Assembly: GCA_029573975.1 (NCBI GenBank)
Contig: JAKQBU010000155.1
Location: 1 to 18,912, forward strand
Direction of reading: 5' to 3'
Length of the DNA stretch: 18,912 nucleotides
Source: Planctomycetota bacterium
GTDB taxonomy: Bacteria; Planctomycetota; Phycisphaerae; Sedimentisphaerales; SM23-30
Shown: in pieces, positions 1 to 7,429 of the stretch
Layout: each line of letters starts with the position of its first letter
Position numbering within the stretch: position 1 is the first letter of the stretch
Program-made: the position numbers and the translations under genes
Notes under the pieces: model-generated
What the model was told of the DNA's origin: nothing
The model's database searches: none
Seen by the model: only the letters and a program-made list of their open reading frames with translations

Positions 1-465
1 AATTTCCGGAAGGGGGCGATTGACATACTGAAAAAAAGTGTCGCAGCCGGCATCCAGGGAGGGAATGACCAGATCGGCTCGCTGCAGTTCATAACGTACT
101 TCCGGCCGCCCAAGCAAAGAACCGTTTGTCAATACCGCCACGGGAATGGGGGTGAGGTCCTTGATTTTTTCGATCAACTCGCCGATTCGGGAATACAAAG
201 TCGGCTCCCCCGAGCCGGACAGGGTAATGTAATCCGGACGGCTAGATAAGCGGCTTTGCAACTCTTCGAGTACCTGGTCCAGCGGTACCCATTCCTGACG
301 CTGCAGGGTCTTGTTGGTCGTACAACCCAACTGGCAATAGATACAATCATACGTACAGGTCTTGAACGGTACCAGATCGACACCCAGCGAACGCCCCAGC
401 CGTCTCGAAGGGACCGGGCCGAATATGTAGTTCTGTTTTTTGTTGTCAGGGATCTGATTATTCAT
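1..465 (-). CDS. Radical SAM protein (C-terminus beyond window)
   Basis: A reading frame open to the window edge starts at ATG 465, with AGGAAAA about 7 bases upstream as ribosome binding site. About 155 residues are visible. They begin with FGPVPSRRLGRSLGVD (about 15-30), then the radical SAM cluster motif CTYDCIYC (C37, C41, C44), then LSGSGEPTLY, the usual glycine-rich SAM-binding segment. The N-terminal pattern fits the COG0731-type radical SAM proteins, usually near 300 residues and mostly of unknown substrate. The enzyme should bind one 4Fe-4S cluster and cleave S-adenosylmethionine in the cytoplasm. It lies 15 bases behind a methyltransferase, so the two are probably cotranscribed. The family is firm; the reaction is not known. 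Confidence 0.9.
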   Translation of the reverse strand, partial: MNNQIPDNKKQNYIFGPVPSRRLGRSLGVDLVPFKTCTYDCIYCQLGCTTNKTLQRQEWVPLDQVLEELQSRLSSRPDYITLSGSGEPTLYSRIGELIEKIKDLTPIPVAVLTNGSLLGRPEVRYELQRADLVIPSLDAGCDTFFQYVNRPLPEI

Positions 466-480
466 GATTTTCCTGTTTTT

Positions 481-1041
481 TCACTCTTGGGTGTTTTTAA
501 AAACCTGCATATAAAAATAGGATCCGACATCTATTGTCCCTTTCGGAATAAACGGTATGACTTGCCTTAGCTCGGCGGGAGAATATCGCAGTTTCAAAGG
601 AGGGCCAAAAGGGGTACTTTCTTTCTTGATTTCCACAATCGCCATAATCGCATCGGGCTTCAGCAGACGGTTAACTTCTTTTTGGAAGTCGGCTATTCGT
701 TCCCTTGGCAGTCCATGGAATACCGTGGCCATATATAGCAGATCAACCGAAAAGGACTCAATCGGGGTTGTTTGGGTTATATCCGCCACCAATGGCTTAA
801 TGTTGTTTCCCTGGACTTCTTTTTGCAGAATTTCTATTGCCTGTTCATCCGGGTCGAGGGCATATACCATTCCGGTTCCATTTAGCAGTTTGGCAAATTC
901 TTTTGCCATATAGCCATTGCCGCATCCTGCGTCGAGAATGGTCTGTCCGTTTTGGATGTTTAACTCTAGTAATATGACATCTTTGTTGAGAAGACTTTCT
1001 GATGATTTCCCACTATGATGATGTATTCTATCGGAAGCCAT
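481..1041 (-). CDS. Class I SAM-dependent methyltransferase
   Basis: The 186-residue protein has the Rossmann methyltransferase signature ILDAGCGNGYMAKEF (motif I), an acidic loop YALDPDEQAI (motif II) and a later segment SVDLLYMATVFHGL, which fits the UbiE/Methyltransf_11 type. The substrate cannot be read from the sequence. I prefer ATG 1041, which has GGAAAGG 13 bases upstream and starts MASDRIHHHSGKS. An in-frame ATG at 1110 would add 23 basic residues but has no ribosome binding site. It is followed after 15 bases by the radical SAM gene, so the pair may act together, for example in cofactor or arsenic/metal-related chemistry. That functional link is a guess from context. Confidence 0.85.
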   Translation of the reverse strand: MASDRIHHHSGKSSESLLNKDVILLELNIQNGQTILDAGCGNGYMAKEFAKLLNGTGMVYALDPDEQAIEILQKEVQGNNIKPLVADITQTTPIESFSVDLLYMATVFHGLPRERIADFQKEVNRLLKPDAIMAIVEIKKESTPFGPPLKLRYSPAELRQVIPFIPKGTIDVGSYFYMQVFKNTQE

Positions 1042-1148
1042 AGTAGATTTATATCCTTTCCGTAATTTTGCACCGCACCGTTCCCGTGTAATTTTTTCTG
1101 ATTTTACCATAATATTTTGGATGCCGCATGATACTAAGAATAAACTGC

Positions 1149-1406
1149 TTACTTACAGGGTTTATTATCACAGGGAATGTCTCGGCCACAACAAGGGCGG
1201 TCTCGACCACAAGCCGGAAGAGATATTCCGCTGTAATCCGCGGTAGGATCAGCCGATCCTTTACAAATAACAGCTCCGCCCACCCCCAGGAGACGTTTTA
1301 CCTGGCCGCCGCATTGAGGACAGGTTTTTAGGGGCTTGTCATGCATACTTTGAAACTGGTCAAATTGATATCCGCAGGCATTGCATTTATATTCATAGGT
1401 CGGCAT
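1149..1406 (-). CDS. FmdB-family zinc ribbon protein
   Basis: The 85-residue protein begins MPTYEYKCNACGYQFD, the hallmark of the FmdB/CxxC_CXXC_SSSS regulatory zinc ribbon. It has two CxxC pairs (C8/C11 and C29/C32) that would hold one zinc. FmdB proteins are named from methanogen formylmethanofuran dehydrogenase operons and are otherwise poorly understood. The C-terminal 25 residues carry five more cysteines in a CGRDRPCCGRDIPC pattern, longer than the minimal family and perhaps a second metal site. The start at 1406 has a strong AAAGGAG seven bases upstream. It sits in the minus-strand run, 79 bases after the DUF4405 gene. Confidence 0.88.
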   Translation of the reverse strand: MPTYEYKCNACGYQFDQFQSMHDKPLKTCPQCGGQVKRLLGVGGAVICKGSADPTADYSGISLPACGRDRPCCGRDIPCDNKPCK

Positions 1407-1485
1407 AATTAGATCTCCTTTTTGCTATGAGGCAGGGATATTTGATGTACATTCCGTTCCAGGTTTAACAGGGTCTCTGGCACGA

Positions 1486-2109
1486 TTATTCACCTGCCTC
1501 CTGATTCTCTTCTACAATCTGTCGTACCTCCTCCATCTCAAATCCATACTGTCTGCGCAGGCGTCCCAACCGTTTCTGGACATCTACCGCGGCAGGTAAT
1601 TTTAGTTGCTCGATAAACTGCTGCACGGGGATACCGGTTTGCAATGATAATTCCTGCAACGACATTTGACCCATCTGAGAAATGGAAGTTTCGTACTTTC
1701 CATGTTCCTGGTGGCTGTTTTCGAGAGTAACGTTTTCAATTTGGGTATTTGCCCAGGCTAAACTGCCCACAATTCCTGCCGCCAGAATCAGGAGAAAGAG
1801 TACGCCGTACATGATCCGTCGGCGATACTTTACCGGGGCCTGGCCCCCAAAACTGCTGAGTGTTCCACAGACCCACGACCAGTGCAGCCATACATGGACC
1901 AGGATTAATACCAGGGTCCCGATTGCCAGGTAAAAATGCACGTCTCCATAATCATGCCGATCCCATCCCCCCAGCAATTGTTCCGTCCCGCGAAAACGTC
2001 CGTGGCGCGGCGGCAAAATGAAATGAATCAGAAACCCCGTCCACAACAAACCCCCAAACAGGACCAGGAGCAAGCCATCCACGATAAAATTCCACGTATT
2101 TCGTTTCAT
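1486..2109 (-). CDS. DUF4405/cytochrome b561-like membrane protein
   Basis: The protein has 207 residues and three hydrophobic membrane spans (about 10-32, 59-80, 100-120). Histidines in the first two (H29, H58, H72, H76) and the pattern VHVWLHWSWV fit DUF4405, a b-type-cytochrome-like membrane domain that could bind haem and pass electrons. A predicted soluble helical tail (about 150-200, MSLQELSLQTGIPVQQFIEQ through RQYGFEMEEVRQIV) resembles a small helical domain seen on other DUF4405 or ferredoxin-type membrane proteins. The ATG at 2109 overlaps the stop of the DUF169 gene (ATGA) and has AAAGGAG six bases upstream, so translation is coupled. Role in membrane redox chemistry is inferred. 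Confidence 0.8.
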   Translation of the reverse strand: MKRNTWNFIVDGLLLVLFGGLLWTGFLIHFILPPRHGRFRGTEQLLGGWDRHDYGDVHFYLAIGTLVLILVHVWLHWSWVCGTLSSFGGQAPVKYRRRIMYGVLFLLILAAGIVGSLAWANTQIENVTLENSHQEHGKYETSISQMGQMSLQELSLQTGIPVQQFIEQLKLPAAVDVQKRLGRLRRQYGFEMEEVRQIVEENQEAGE

Positions 2110-2741
2110 TTTTTACTCCTTTCGCAGAGTAGATCAAGTAAAGCTTGCATTAGTCGGTACGGAATACCTACTACCAACTGGTTTGTCCCGATACCACCCT
2201 GTTCCCGCGAATCGGGGCAGCCAAACGAAAGGGCGATGGAATCCATCAAAAAGCTTTTGATCGCCACATTGCCGCACACCGCCATAATACTGGAAAGATC
2301 CACGGAGATGTTTTTCCCGCTTACTGTCTGCAGGAGTCGAATGAGACGCATAACTACTATAGGTTCCACATACGCAATCAGCCCGTCCGGTTTCAAGTTA
2401 CCCCCCACGGAAATCGCTGTTATGTCTTCAGGCAATTGAGGTACTTGTTGAACGATTTGATAGGCGGTAGAAACCACAAGGCCGGTCTTGTCCGCTAAAT
2501 TAGAAGCAAATGATTCGTCTTTCCCCTTGCGCCAGCCAAAACATCTTCTGGCACCTTCACACCCAATACACGCAGGTGTCAGGGTCCATCCATGTTCCCT
2601 TCCCTTTGCTACGGCCTGGCAAAAGGAAACCGGTTGTTCCGGTTGCGGATAGGATACGGCGGGGCGGTCCTTATGAAAGGTAATACCGGTCCATTTCACG
2701 GCGGTTTTTTCTTCGAATAATTGCATTAGTTGTGTATTCAT
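2106..2741 (-). CDS. DUF169 family protein
   Basis: The 211-residue protein fits DUF169 (COG2043): early cysteines (C41, C58, C61, C67) in PVSFCQAV and ACIGCEGARRCFGW, a mid-protein segment ending AYVEPIVVMRLIRLL, and the C-terminal pattern CGNVAIKSFL, SFGCPDSRE and LVVGIPYRLM typical of the family. DUF169 proteins occur mainly in anaerobes and archaea, and no reaction is established. The conserved cysteines suggest metal or Fe-S binding. No signal peptide or membrane span is seen. The gene overlaps the DUF4405 gene by four bases and follows the MBL gene after 13 bases, so it sits inside one operon. The ATG at 2741 lacks a clear ribosome binding site. Confidence 0.82.
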   Translation of the reverse strand: MNTQLMQLFEEKTAVKWTGITFHKDRPAVSYPQPEQPVSFCQAVAKGREHGWTLTPACIGCEGARRCFGWRKGKDESFASNLADKTGLVVSTAYQIVQQVPQLPEDITAISVGGNLKPDGLIAYVEPIVVMRLIRLLQTVSGKNISVDLSSIMAVCGNVAIKSFLMDSIALSFGCPDSREQGGIGTNQLVVGIPYRLMQALLDLLCERSKK

Positions 2742-2754
2742 CTTTGGGGTATGC

Positions 2755-3630
2755 CTATTTCTGTCCGATCCGGACGGAATGGTGTCGATGAAATTCTATT
2801 TTCGTACCCACCGAACAGGAAAAACAGCGGTCGGGAAAGGCATTCCAAAGCTGGGCGGTCGCCTTTTCGCCCGTACAGTGAGCCGGTCCGATATGGGCCA
2901 CATTATGGATTCGAAATTCTTCCAGAGTTCGGGCGATTCGTTCCGGGCTGGCGGATCCTAAATGCATCCCCCCCAAAACGGTGGAAAACCGTTTTGGGCC
3001 GGTTACGTCCAGAATATAATGCAACGTATTAACCACGCCCGCATGGGCACAGCCTAATATCACTACCAACCCTTTATCCGATTCAAAAAACAGGGCCTGA
3101 TCATCCAGTAAAGGATCCGGTTCCTTTCGCAGGGCATCCTCAAAGAACGGTCCGCCGACATCTTCATAATCCGTGATCCGTCGAATCGCCCCGGTAATCC
3201 ATAAACCGGGAAAAATTTCCTGCGGCCCCGTGTTCCACCGGATGGGGTGCTTCGTAGCAGGATCCTGCAAAAGCAACGTTGTCAACGCCGGCATGCCGAT
3301 AGAACGACAGGGCCGATTCTCGTGACAACTGAATTTCGGTTTGACGGCCTCCGGATGTAAATAGACCCCAGCGGCGGGAGCCATATCGAGGATCCTCATC
3401 AGGCCTCCCGTATGGTCATAATGCCCGTGGCTGAGAACCACCGCTTCCGTTTGCGACAGATCAATACCCAGCGATGCGGCATTGGCCTGGGCGATCTGGC
3501 TGGCGCCGGTATCAAACAGAATCTTATGTACGCCATCCTCAATCCAAAACGCCAGACCATGCTCCGCCAGCAAAGGGGGCTGATGGCTGGTATTTTCCAC
3601 CAGAGTAGTAATGCGTATCATTTTGGCCAT
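2755..3630 (-). CDS. MBL-fold metallohydrolase (COG1237 type)
   Basis: The 291-residue protein has the metallo-beta-lactamase metal motif SHGHYDHTGG (H68, H70, D72, H73), a later ILGCAHAGVVNTL histidine, and the C-terminal HIGPAHCTGEKA segment. Together these mark the COG1237 group, related to the archaeal dihydropterin-ribofuranosyl aminobenzene phosphate synthase-like proteins. Members bind two metals and act on phosphorylated or pterin-like substrates, but the substrate here is unknown. Start choice is ATG 3630, with GGAG 13 bases upstream; ATG 3621 (MIRITT) is an alternative. It starts two bases after the thioesterase stop. It is a frequent companion of NifX and MinD ATPase genes in anaerobes, by my recollection. 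Confidence 0.85.
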   Translation of the reverse strand: MAKMIRITTLVENTSHQPPLLAEHGLAFWIEDGVHKILFDTGASQIAQANAASLGIDLSQTEAVVLSHGHYDHTGGLMRILDMAPAAGVYLHPEAVKPKFSCHENRPCRSIGMPALTTLLLQDPATKHPIRWNTGPQEIFPGLWITGAIRRITDYEDVGGPFFEDALRKEPDPLLDDQALFFESDKGLVVILGCAHAGVVNTLHYILDVTGPKRFSTVLGGMHLGSASPERIARTLEEFRIHNVAHIGPAHCTGEKATAQLWNAFPDRCFSCSVGTKIEFHRHHSVRIGQK

Positions 3631-3632
3631 GT

Positions 3633-4079
3633 CTAGGGCTTTCTCTCCAGATGGGGTTGTTTCATAAATTTCCCCGTTGCCGTGGTTTTTACCTGGCTGT
3701 TCTGAGAAATCTCCGCCTGTAATTCATAGAGGCAAGACGAAGACCGGCTGATCCAGGCCCGTACCTCAGCCGGTTGATTGATAACGACAGAATGTCGAAA
3801 CCGCACCCGAAAATCCGCGGTCACGGCAATGCAGTCATGGGCAAACAAACAATTGGTCATGGCCCCATCCAATATCAGGCAGAGAATTCCACCGTGTAAC
3901 ATATCCGGATATCCTTCGAAAACTCTATCCAGGTTGAAATCCGCCCAGACGGTGCCGTCCGCGAAACTACGAAAGTCGAGCTTCAGTCCTTGCCTGTTTT
4001 TCTCCGAACATACCACACAACCAGGATGAACATGCTGGCGGGTTTGTTTCAATCGGTTAACCCTTGTCTCAGTGATCAC
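3633..4079 (-). CDS. PaaI-type hotdog thioesterase
   Basis: The protein shows the hotdog-fold thioesterase pattern: HPGCVVCSEKNRQGLKLDF near the N-terminus, then EGYPDMLHGGILCLILDGAM, where the HGG loop and following aspartate form the active region of PaaI/YbgC relatives. It would hydrolyse an acyl-CoA or similar thioester in the cytoplasm. I place the start at GTG 4079: CAGGAGAG lies nine to ten bases upstream and the GTG overlaps the end of the NifX gene by 11 bases, giving coupled translation and a 148-residue product. An ATG at 4106 in frame would overlap further and has no ribosome binding site. The substrate is unknown. Confidence 0.82.
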   Translation of the reverse strand: MITETRVNRLKQTRQHVHPGCVVCSEKNRQGLKLDFRSFADGTVWADFNLDRVFEGYPDMLHGGILCLILDGAMTNCLFAHDCIAVTADFRVRFRHSVVINQPAEVRAWISRSSSCLYELQAEISQNSQVKTTATGKFMKQPHLERKP

Positions 4080-4407
4080 AGATATTCTCTCCTGTTTGCA
4101 AGACACCCTGAAGGTAGGCCTGGACCAGTTCTTCGGGGCTTTGTACCGAGGCCCCGACCACTACCTTAATGCCATTTTGGGCAAAGAGCTGCTGGGCTCG
4201 CTCCCCCATGCCCCCGGCGAGAATCACCGTGGCGCCCTGTTCGTGCAGCCAGCGCGGCAGCACGCCCGGCTCATGGGCGGGCGGCCGTAAGGTAATCATT
4301 TTGGAAACTTGCCTGGTTTTCTCATCCACGTCCACCAGGGCAAATTCTTCACAATGACCAAAATGCATACACAGTCGTCCCGTCGCTAAGGGAATCGCAA
4401 TTTTCAT
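4069..4407 (-). CDS. NifX/NifB-type (orange-protein-like) cofactor protein
   Basis: A 112-residue protein of the dinitrogenase iron-molybdenum cofactor biosynthesis fold (NifX/NifB C-terminal/ORP group). It starts MKIAIPLATGRLCMHFGHCEEF; the phenylalanine-glycine-histidine-cysteine motif is typical of the branch next to MinD ATPases. ILAGGMGERAQQLFAQNGIKVVVG and GASVQSPEELVQAYLQGVL complete the fold. Family members carry Fe-S or Mo-containing clusters; Desulfovibrio ORP holds a Mo-Cu cluster. The ATG at 4407 has TTGGAG nine bases upstream; an upstream ATG at 4422 is less likely. It follows the two MinD ATPase genes after a 49-base gap. Likely a cluster carrier working with those ATPases; the metal is not readable. 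Confidence 0.9.
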   Translation of the reverse strand: MKIAIPLATGRLCMHFGHCEEFALVDVDEKTRQVSKMITLRPPAHEPGVLPRWLHEQGATVILAGGMGERAQQLFAQNGIKVVVGASVQSPEELVQAYLQGVLQTGENICDH

Positions 4408-4456
4408 TTGACAAATCTCCAAATAGTTGTGGTTATTATTTCCACGTATTCACATT

Positions 4457-5347
4457 TTATAACAGAGCTCTGGCTACCTCGGCCCAAACTGCTTTCACAT
4501 CCTGAGCCACTCCATTGTGTGTGTATTCCACCACGGATAATTTTTGTATCTGGGCCTGGGTAATCGCGTTGTCATACCGGACCTTTCCGGCCATGACCGC
4601 CGAATGGGCACGAGCCGCCGTTTCAATCTCAGCAGCCACCTCCGGGTTCAGATCCCATTTGTTGATACATACCATGGTACGGATTCCGAAATGCCCGGTT
4701 AAAGCCGTCACCCTCTCCAGATCATGTTTGCCGCTCTGGGTCGGTTCCGTGACCACCAGGACCAGATTCGCACCGGTAATTGAAGCAATCACAGGACAAC
4801 CGATTCCGGGAGAACCGTCAATGATAATCAAATCAAGATGGTTTTGTTCGGCTATTTTCTTAGCCTGGTTGCGAACCAGCGAAACCAGTTTTCCCGAGTT
4901 TTCCTCAGCAATCCCCAGTTTGGCGTGGACCAGAGGGCCGTGGCGGGTTCGCGAACGATACCACTGACCGTTAATCGCCGGTTGAAAGGCAATGGCTTCC
5001 CGCGGACAAACGCGGACACACACCCGGCACCCCTCGCAGGCAATCGGATCGATATGATATTTTATATCGACTCCCTGATCCAGACCGGTATCACGGATTA
5101 CCGCGTCGAACCGGCAGACCTCATGGCAAAGTCCGCAGCCATTACACCGGTCCGGCAGGATCTCTGCCCGCTGCCCGCCGCTGAAATCCTCGGTGTATTC
5201 CACTTGCGGTTCCAGCACCAGGTGCAGATCGGCCGCATCCACATCACAGTCCGCCAGCACTTTTTTCTCGGCCAGAGCGGCGAACGAAGCGACAATACTG
5301 GTCTTTCCTGTTCCGCCTTTGCCGCTAATCACTACCAGTTCTTTCAT
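4457..5347 (-). CDS. MinD/ParA-type P-loop ATPase with two 4Fe-4S clusters
   Basis: The 296-residue protein has a deviant Walker A (GKGGTGKTS, 9-17), a DCDVDAADLHL switch region, and inserted ferredoxin motifs CNGCGLCHEVC (C68-C78) and CEGCRVCVRVCP (C104-C114) for two 4Fe-4S clusters. IIIDGSPGIGCPVIASI follows as Walker B/A' region. This is the MinD-ferredoxin ATPase class found in the orp operons of Desulfovibrio and in many anaerobes, usually as adjacent pairs. It probably dimerises with its neighbour and uses ATP in loading or moving a metal cluster. The ATG overlaps the stop of the upstream paralogue by four bases and has GGAAGGAG upstream. The exact client is inferred. Confidence 0.95.
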   Translation of the reverse strand: MKELVVISGKGGTGKTSIVASFAALAEKKVLADCDVDAADLHLVLEPQVEYTEDFSGGQRAEILPDRCNGCGLCHEVCRFDAVIRDTGLDQGVDIKYHIDPIACEGCRVCVRVCPREAIAFQPAINGQWYRSRTRHGPLVHAKLGIAEENSGKLVSLVRNQAKKIAEQNHLDLIIIDGSPGIGCPVIASITGANLVLVVTEPTQSGKHDLERVTALTGHFGIRTMVCINKWDLNPEVAAEIETAARAHSAVMAGKVRYDNAITQAQIQKLSVVEYTHNGVAQDVKAVWAEVARALL

Positions 5348-6228
5348 AGTCGGTTCTCCTTCCGGAGCGAAGCAGGATGAGAAAGAGCTTGTCCATTCAC
5401 TAATCGTTCTCCCAGGTTGGTAAAAATGGCGGTATAATCGTCGAGGCTTTCCGTAATCAGGTCTCCCCGGGAATACGCCTCCGCGATCCGTCGATCATGC
5501 GGAATTTCTAAAATAATCTCAATCCCTTCCTCCTTACAATAGTTTTTCACGCCATCATCCCCTACATCGCAGCGGTTGATCGCCACGGCAAAGGAAATAT
5601 CCAGCACTCGTACCATCTCAACGGCCAGTTTCAAATCGTTCAGTCCAAATGGAGTCGGTTCGGTGGCCAATATAACAAAATCGCTATCCCTGACCGCCTC
5701 AATAACGGGGCACGAAGTTCCCGGCGGGGCGTCGATAATTGTCACTTCATTTGGTACAGCCGCCTGTTTGACGGCTTTGATCAAAGGAGGCGCCATCGCT
5801 TCCCCGATCCGGAGCCTGCCTTGCCCAAACCGGAATCCCTTCGCCCGGCCGGTTTCCACCACTCCCACTTCCCGCCCTTCTTCGGTAATGGCCTTTTCCG
5901 GACAAAACCGCATACAGCCGCCGCACCCATGACAGAGTTCCGGAAAAACCAGAACCTTGCCTTTCATGCATACGATCGCGCTATACTGGCAAACCTCTCC
6001 GCAGGTCCCGCAGCCGATACATTTCTCTTCATTCACTTTTGGCACGGGAACCGTGGCTGGTTGGCTGACATCAATTACCGGTTTGACAAAAATATGACAA
6101 TTCGGCTCTTCCACATCACAATCCAGCAACTGAACATCCCGTCCCTGACGGGCCAGACAAAAAGCCAAATTGGTGGCAATGGTAGTTTTTCCGGTGCCGC
6201 CTTTACCGCTGGCAATCGCTATCTTCAT
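5344..6228 (-). CDS. MinD/ParA-type P-loop ATPase with two 4Fe-4S clusters (paralogue)
   Basis: The 294-residue paralogue has Walker A SGKGGTGKTT (about 8-16), LLDCDVEEPNCHIF switch region, clusters CIGCGTCGEVC (C70-C80) and CHGCGGCMRFCP (C99-C109), and IIDAPPGTSCPVIEAV. It differs clearly from the gene behind it, so the pair is an old duplication and probably a functional heterodimer, as proposed for the orp-type ATPases. The ATG at 6228 has AAGGAG about 11 bases upstream and lies inside the 3' end of the unknown 85-residue gene. Its stop overlaps the start of the next ATPase (ATGA). Role in Fe-S or Mo cluster assembly is inferred from family and neighbours. Confidence 0.95.
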   Translation of the reverse strand: MKIAIASGKGGTGKTTIATNLAFCLARQGRDVQLLDCDVEEPNCHIFVKPVIDVSQPATVPVPKVNEEKCIGCGTCGEVCQYSAIVCMKGKVLVFPELCHGCGGCMRFCPEKAITEEGREVGVVETGRAKGFRFGQGRLRIGEAMAPPLIKAVKQAAVPNEVTIIDAPPGTSCPVIEAVRDSDFVILATEPTPFGLNDLKLAVEMVRVLDISFAVAINRCDVGDDGVKNYCKEEGIEIILEIPHDRRIAEAYSRGDLITESLDDYTAIFTNLGERLVNGQALSHPASLRKENRL

Positions 6229-6460
6229 CGTGGTCGTACTCCTTACTGCTAGTCGGTTCCTTCCAATCGAAACAATCCACTTTTATCCAACCCTGGGCCG
6301 GCAGCGAATCAAAGCACACCGGTGTCGGATTTTCCCAATCTCCCGCGGCGGTAATGTCCCAGCGGGTATAACGGTATAAAGGGGTAGCCGTCTTATCTAT
6401 CCGGAAACCCTGCGGATGATAAGCAATTTCTACTTCATGTGCAAAAAAGTCTTCTGGCAT
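6203..6460 (-). CDS. Unrecognised 85-residue protein
   Basis: I do not recognise this family. The ATG at 6460 (MPEDFFAHEVEIAYHPQGF) has TTGGAG seven bases upstream, and the frame overlaps the MinD ATPase start by 26 bases, so it is most likely a real translated gene. The product is acidic at its end, rich in aromatic residues (five Trp, several Tyr and Phe), soluble, and has only three cysteines with no cluster motif. It sits between panD and the ATPase pair, 28 bases after panD. A role as a small partner of the ATPases is possible but unsupported. Confidence 0.65.
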   Translation of the reverse strand: MPEDFFAHEVEIAYHPQGFRIDKTATPLYRYTRWDITAAGDWENPTPVCFDSLPAQGWIKVDCFDWKEPTSSKEYDHDEDSDCQR

Positions 6461-6488
6461 CAATAACTCCAATATAGAATGTTCCTGC

Positions 6489-6851
6489 TCATGGTATTTG
6501 CTCTTTTAGCCGGTTGTTTTCGTCCACATAAACGACCAGCGATTGATAATGTTTCGCCTCTTCCGCCGGCATCAGACCATAGGATAGAATAATGACTTTA
6601 TCGCCCTTTTGACCCAGCCGGGCTGCCGCTCCATTGAGCAGCACATCTCCTGACCCGCGGGCGCCGGGGATGACATACGTAACAAACCGGTCGCCGGTAT
6701 GAATATTCAATACGTGAACCTGCTCCCCCGCTAGCAGATCCGCTTTCTCCATCAATTCTTCATCAATGGTGATACTGCCTTCATAATTCAGATTGCCGCC
6801 GGTTAAGGTGGCTCGATGGATCTTGGATTTGAGCATCATCCGCTGCATCAT
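6489..6851 (-). CDS. panD: Aspartate 1-decarboxylase (pyruvoyl enzyme)
   Basis: The 120-residue protein matches Pan[26 protein letters not shown] at the start, with the self-cleaving Gly25-Ser26 pair that makes the pyruvoyl group, Arg55 and Tyr59 (equivalents of the Escherichia coli Arg54 and Tyr58), and [12 protein letters not shown] in the middle. It decarboxylates L-aspartate to beta-alanine, the precursor of pantothenate and CoA. panB and panC are not in the window. The start at 6851 overlaps the PPOX stop (ATGA), with GGAG 13 bases upstream. All key residues are intact, so it should be active. Its place inside a metallocofactor operon is unusual. Confidence 0.95.
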   Translation of the reverse strand: MMQRMMLKSKIHRATLTGGNLNYEGSITIDEELMEKADLLAGEQVHVLNIHTGDRFVTYVIPGARGSGDVLLNGAAARLGQKGDKVIILSYGLMPAEEAKHYQSLVVYVDENNRLKEQIP

Positions 6852-7222
6852 ACGATTTGCTTCGCTCCGTTATAAACCTGTTCGACCGTAACAACAACCG
6901 CCGCCTCGCGGGGATATTTGGCCGGTACCCATTTTTGAATTTCGCCATACAGCGGTCCATCGATCATCCGTTTGGCGGCCCCTTTAATCTGATACGATCC
7001 TTTTTCCTCATCCAGCACCACAAAACTAAGCTGGGGATTGCTCAGAATATTATCACGCGTCTTTTGAAGATAATTGTCCGCAATCAAAACGGTTTGATCG
7101 TCAACAACTTTCAGATATTTAATATAGACAACATTGGGCGTTCCCTGACGATCACAGGTGGCCACCGGGAAGTATTCCTGTTTCAAGATTGCCTCTTTCA
7201 CTGCCGGAGGAAGTTTTGCCAT
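6848..7222 (-). CDS. Pyridoxamine 5'-phosphate oxidase-like split-barrel flavoprotein
   Basis: The 124-residue protein fits the PPOX/FMN-binding split barrel group: [20 protein letters not shown] (a sheet with the TCDRxGxP turn), [19 protein letters not shown] and [19 protein letters not shown]. Such small proteins bind FMN, F420 or haem, and most have no known substrate; true PdxH is longer. ATG 7222 has TTAGGAA about 11 bases upstream. The gene leads a tight operon with panD, an unknown gene and two MinD ATPases. A 5' leader of about 200 bases with hairpins precedes it. A redox role is likely, the substrate unknown. Confidence 0.87.
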   Translation of the reverse strand: MAKLPPAVKEAILKQEYFPVATCDRQGTPNVVYIKYLKVVDDQTVLIADNYLQKTRDNILSNPQLSFVVLDEEKGSYQIKGAAKRMIDGPLYGEIQKWVPAKYPREAAVVVTVEQVYNGAKQIV

Positions 7223-7250
7223 ATTTACAATTCCTAACTGCTATAATTCC

Positions 7251-7268
7251 GACATCCATCTGGATGTC
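7251..7268 (-). promoter_or_regulatory. Perfect palindrome upstream of the PPOX-panD-MinD operon
   Basis: GACATCCA and TGGATGTC are perfect 8-bp arms around a 2-base centre, 29 bases upstream of the PPOX start. On the minus strand it lies between weak promoter-like hexamers AAGACA and AATTAT with a 16-base spacer, so it could be an operator. The tight centre makes a terminator unlikely. Regulator unknown. Confidence 0.4.
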
Positions 7269-7330
7269 TTTTCTAAGAGTTTCTATCGGGTTCTCAAATT
7301 CCACCCAGGCGTCTGCCTCCCGGCTGGAAC

Positions 7331-7416
7331 GCGGCACAGACCTCCACTTCAGAGGCCTGTGCCGCCGGTCAAATACTGTCAACACATGCGGAATCGAAAA
7401 ATCCTTCGAGAATCCG
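7331..7416 (-). terminator. Two hairpins between DUF5320 and PPOX genes
   Basis: The first reached by minus-strand transcription is an imperfect hairpin at 7416-7388 (GCGGATTCTCGA against TCGATTCCGC). The second is a strong stem at 7365-7331: 14-bp arms, GCGGCACAGACCTC against its partner, with one mismatch and a 7-base loop. Neither has a clean T run, so they may be a Rho-independent-like attenuator, a processing site or structured leader of the next operon. They mark the boundary between the sigma-54 operon and the PPOX operon. Confidence 0.5.
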
Positions 7417-7429
7417 CTATTCCCTTTTG

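Noticed and set aside
1407..1485. TGGCACGATTATTCACC as a sigma-54 promoter
   Set aside because: It is on the strand opposite to all nearby genes and lacks GC at the correct ten-base spacing.
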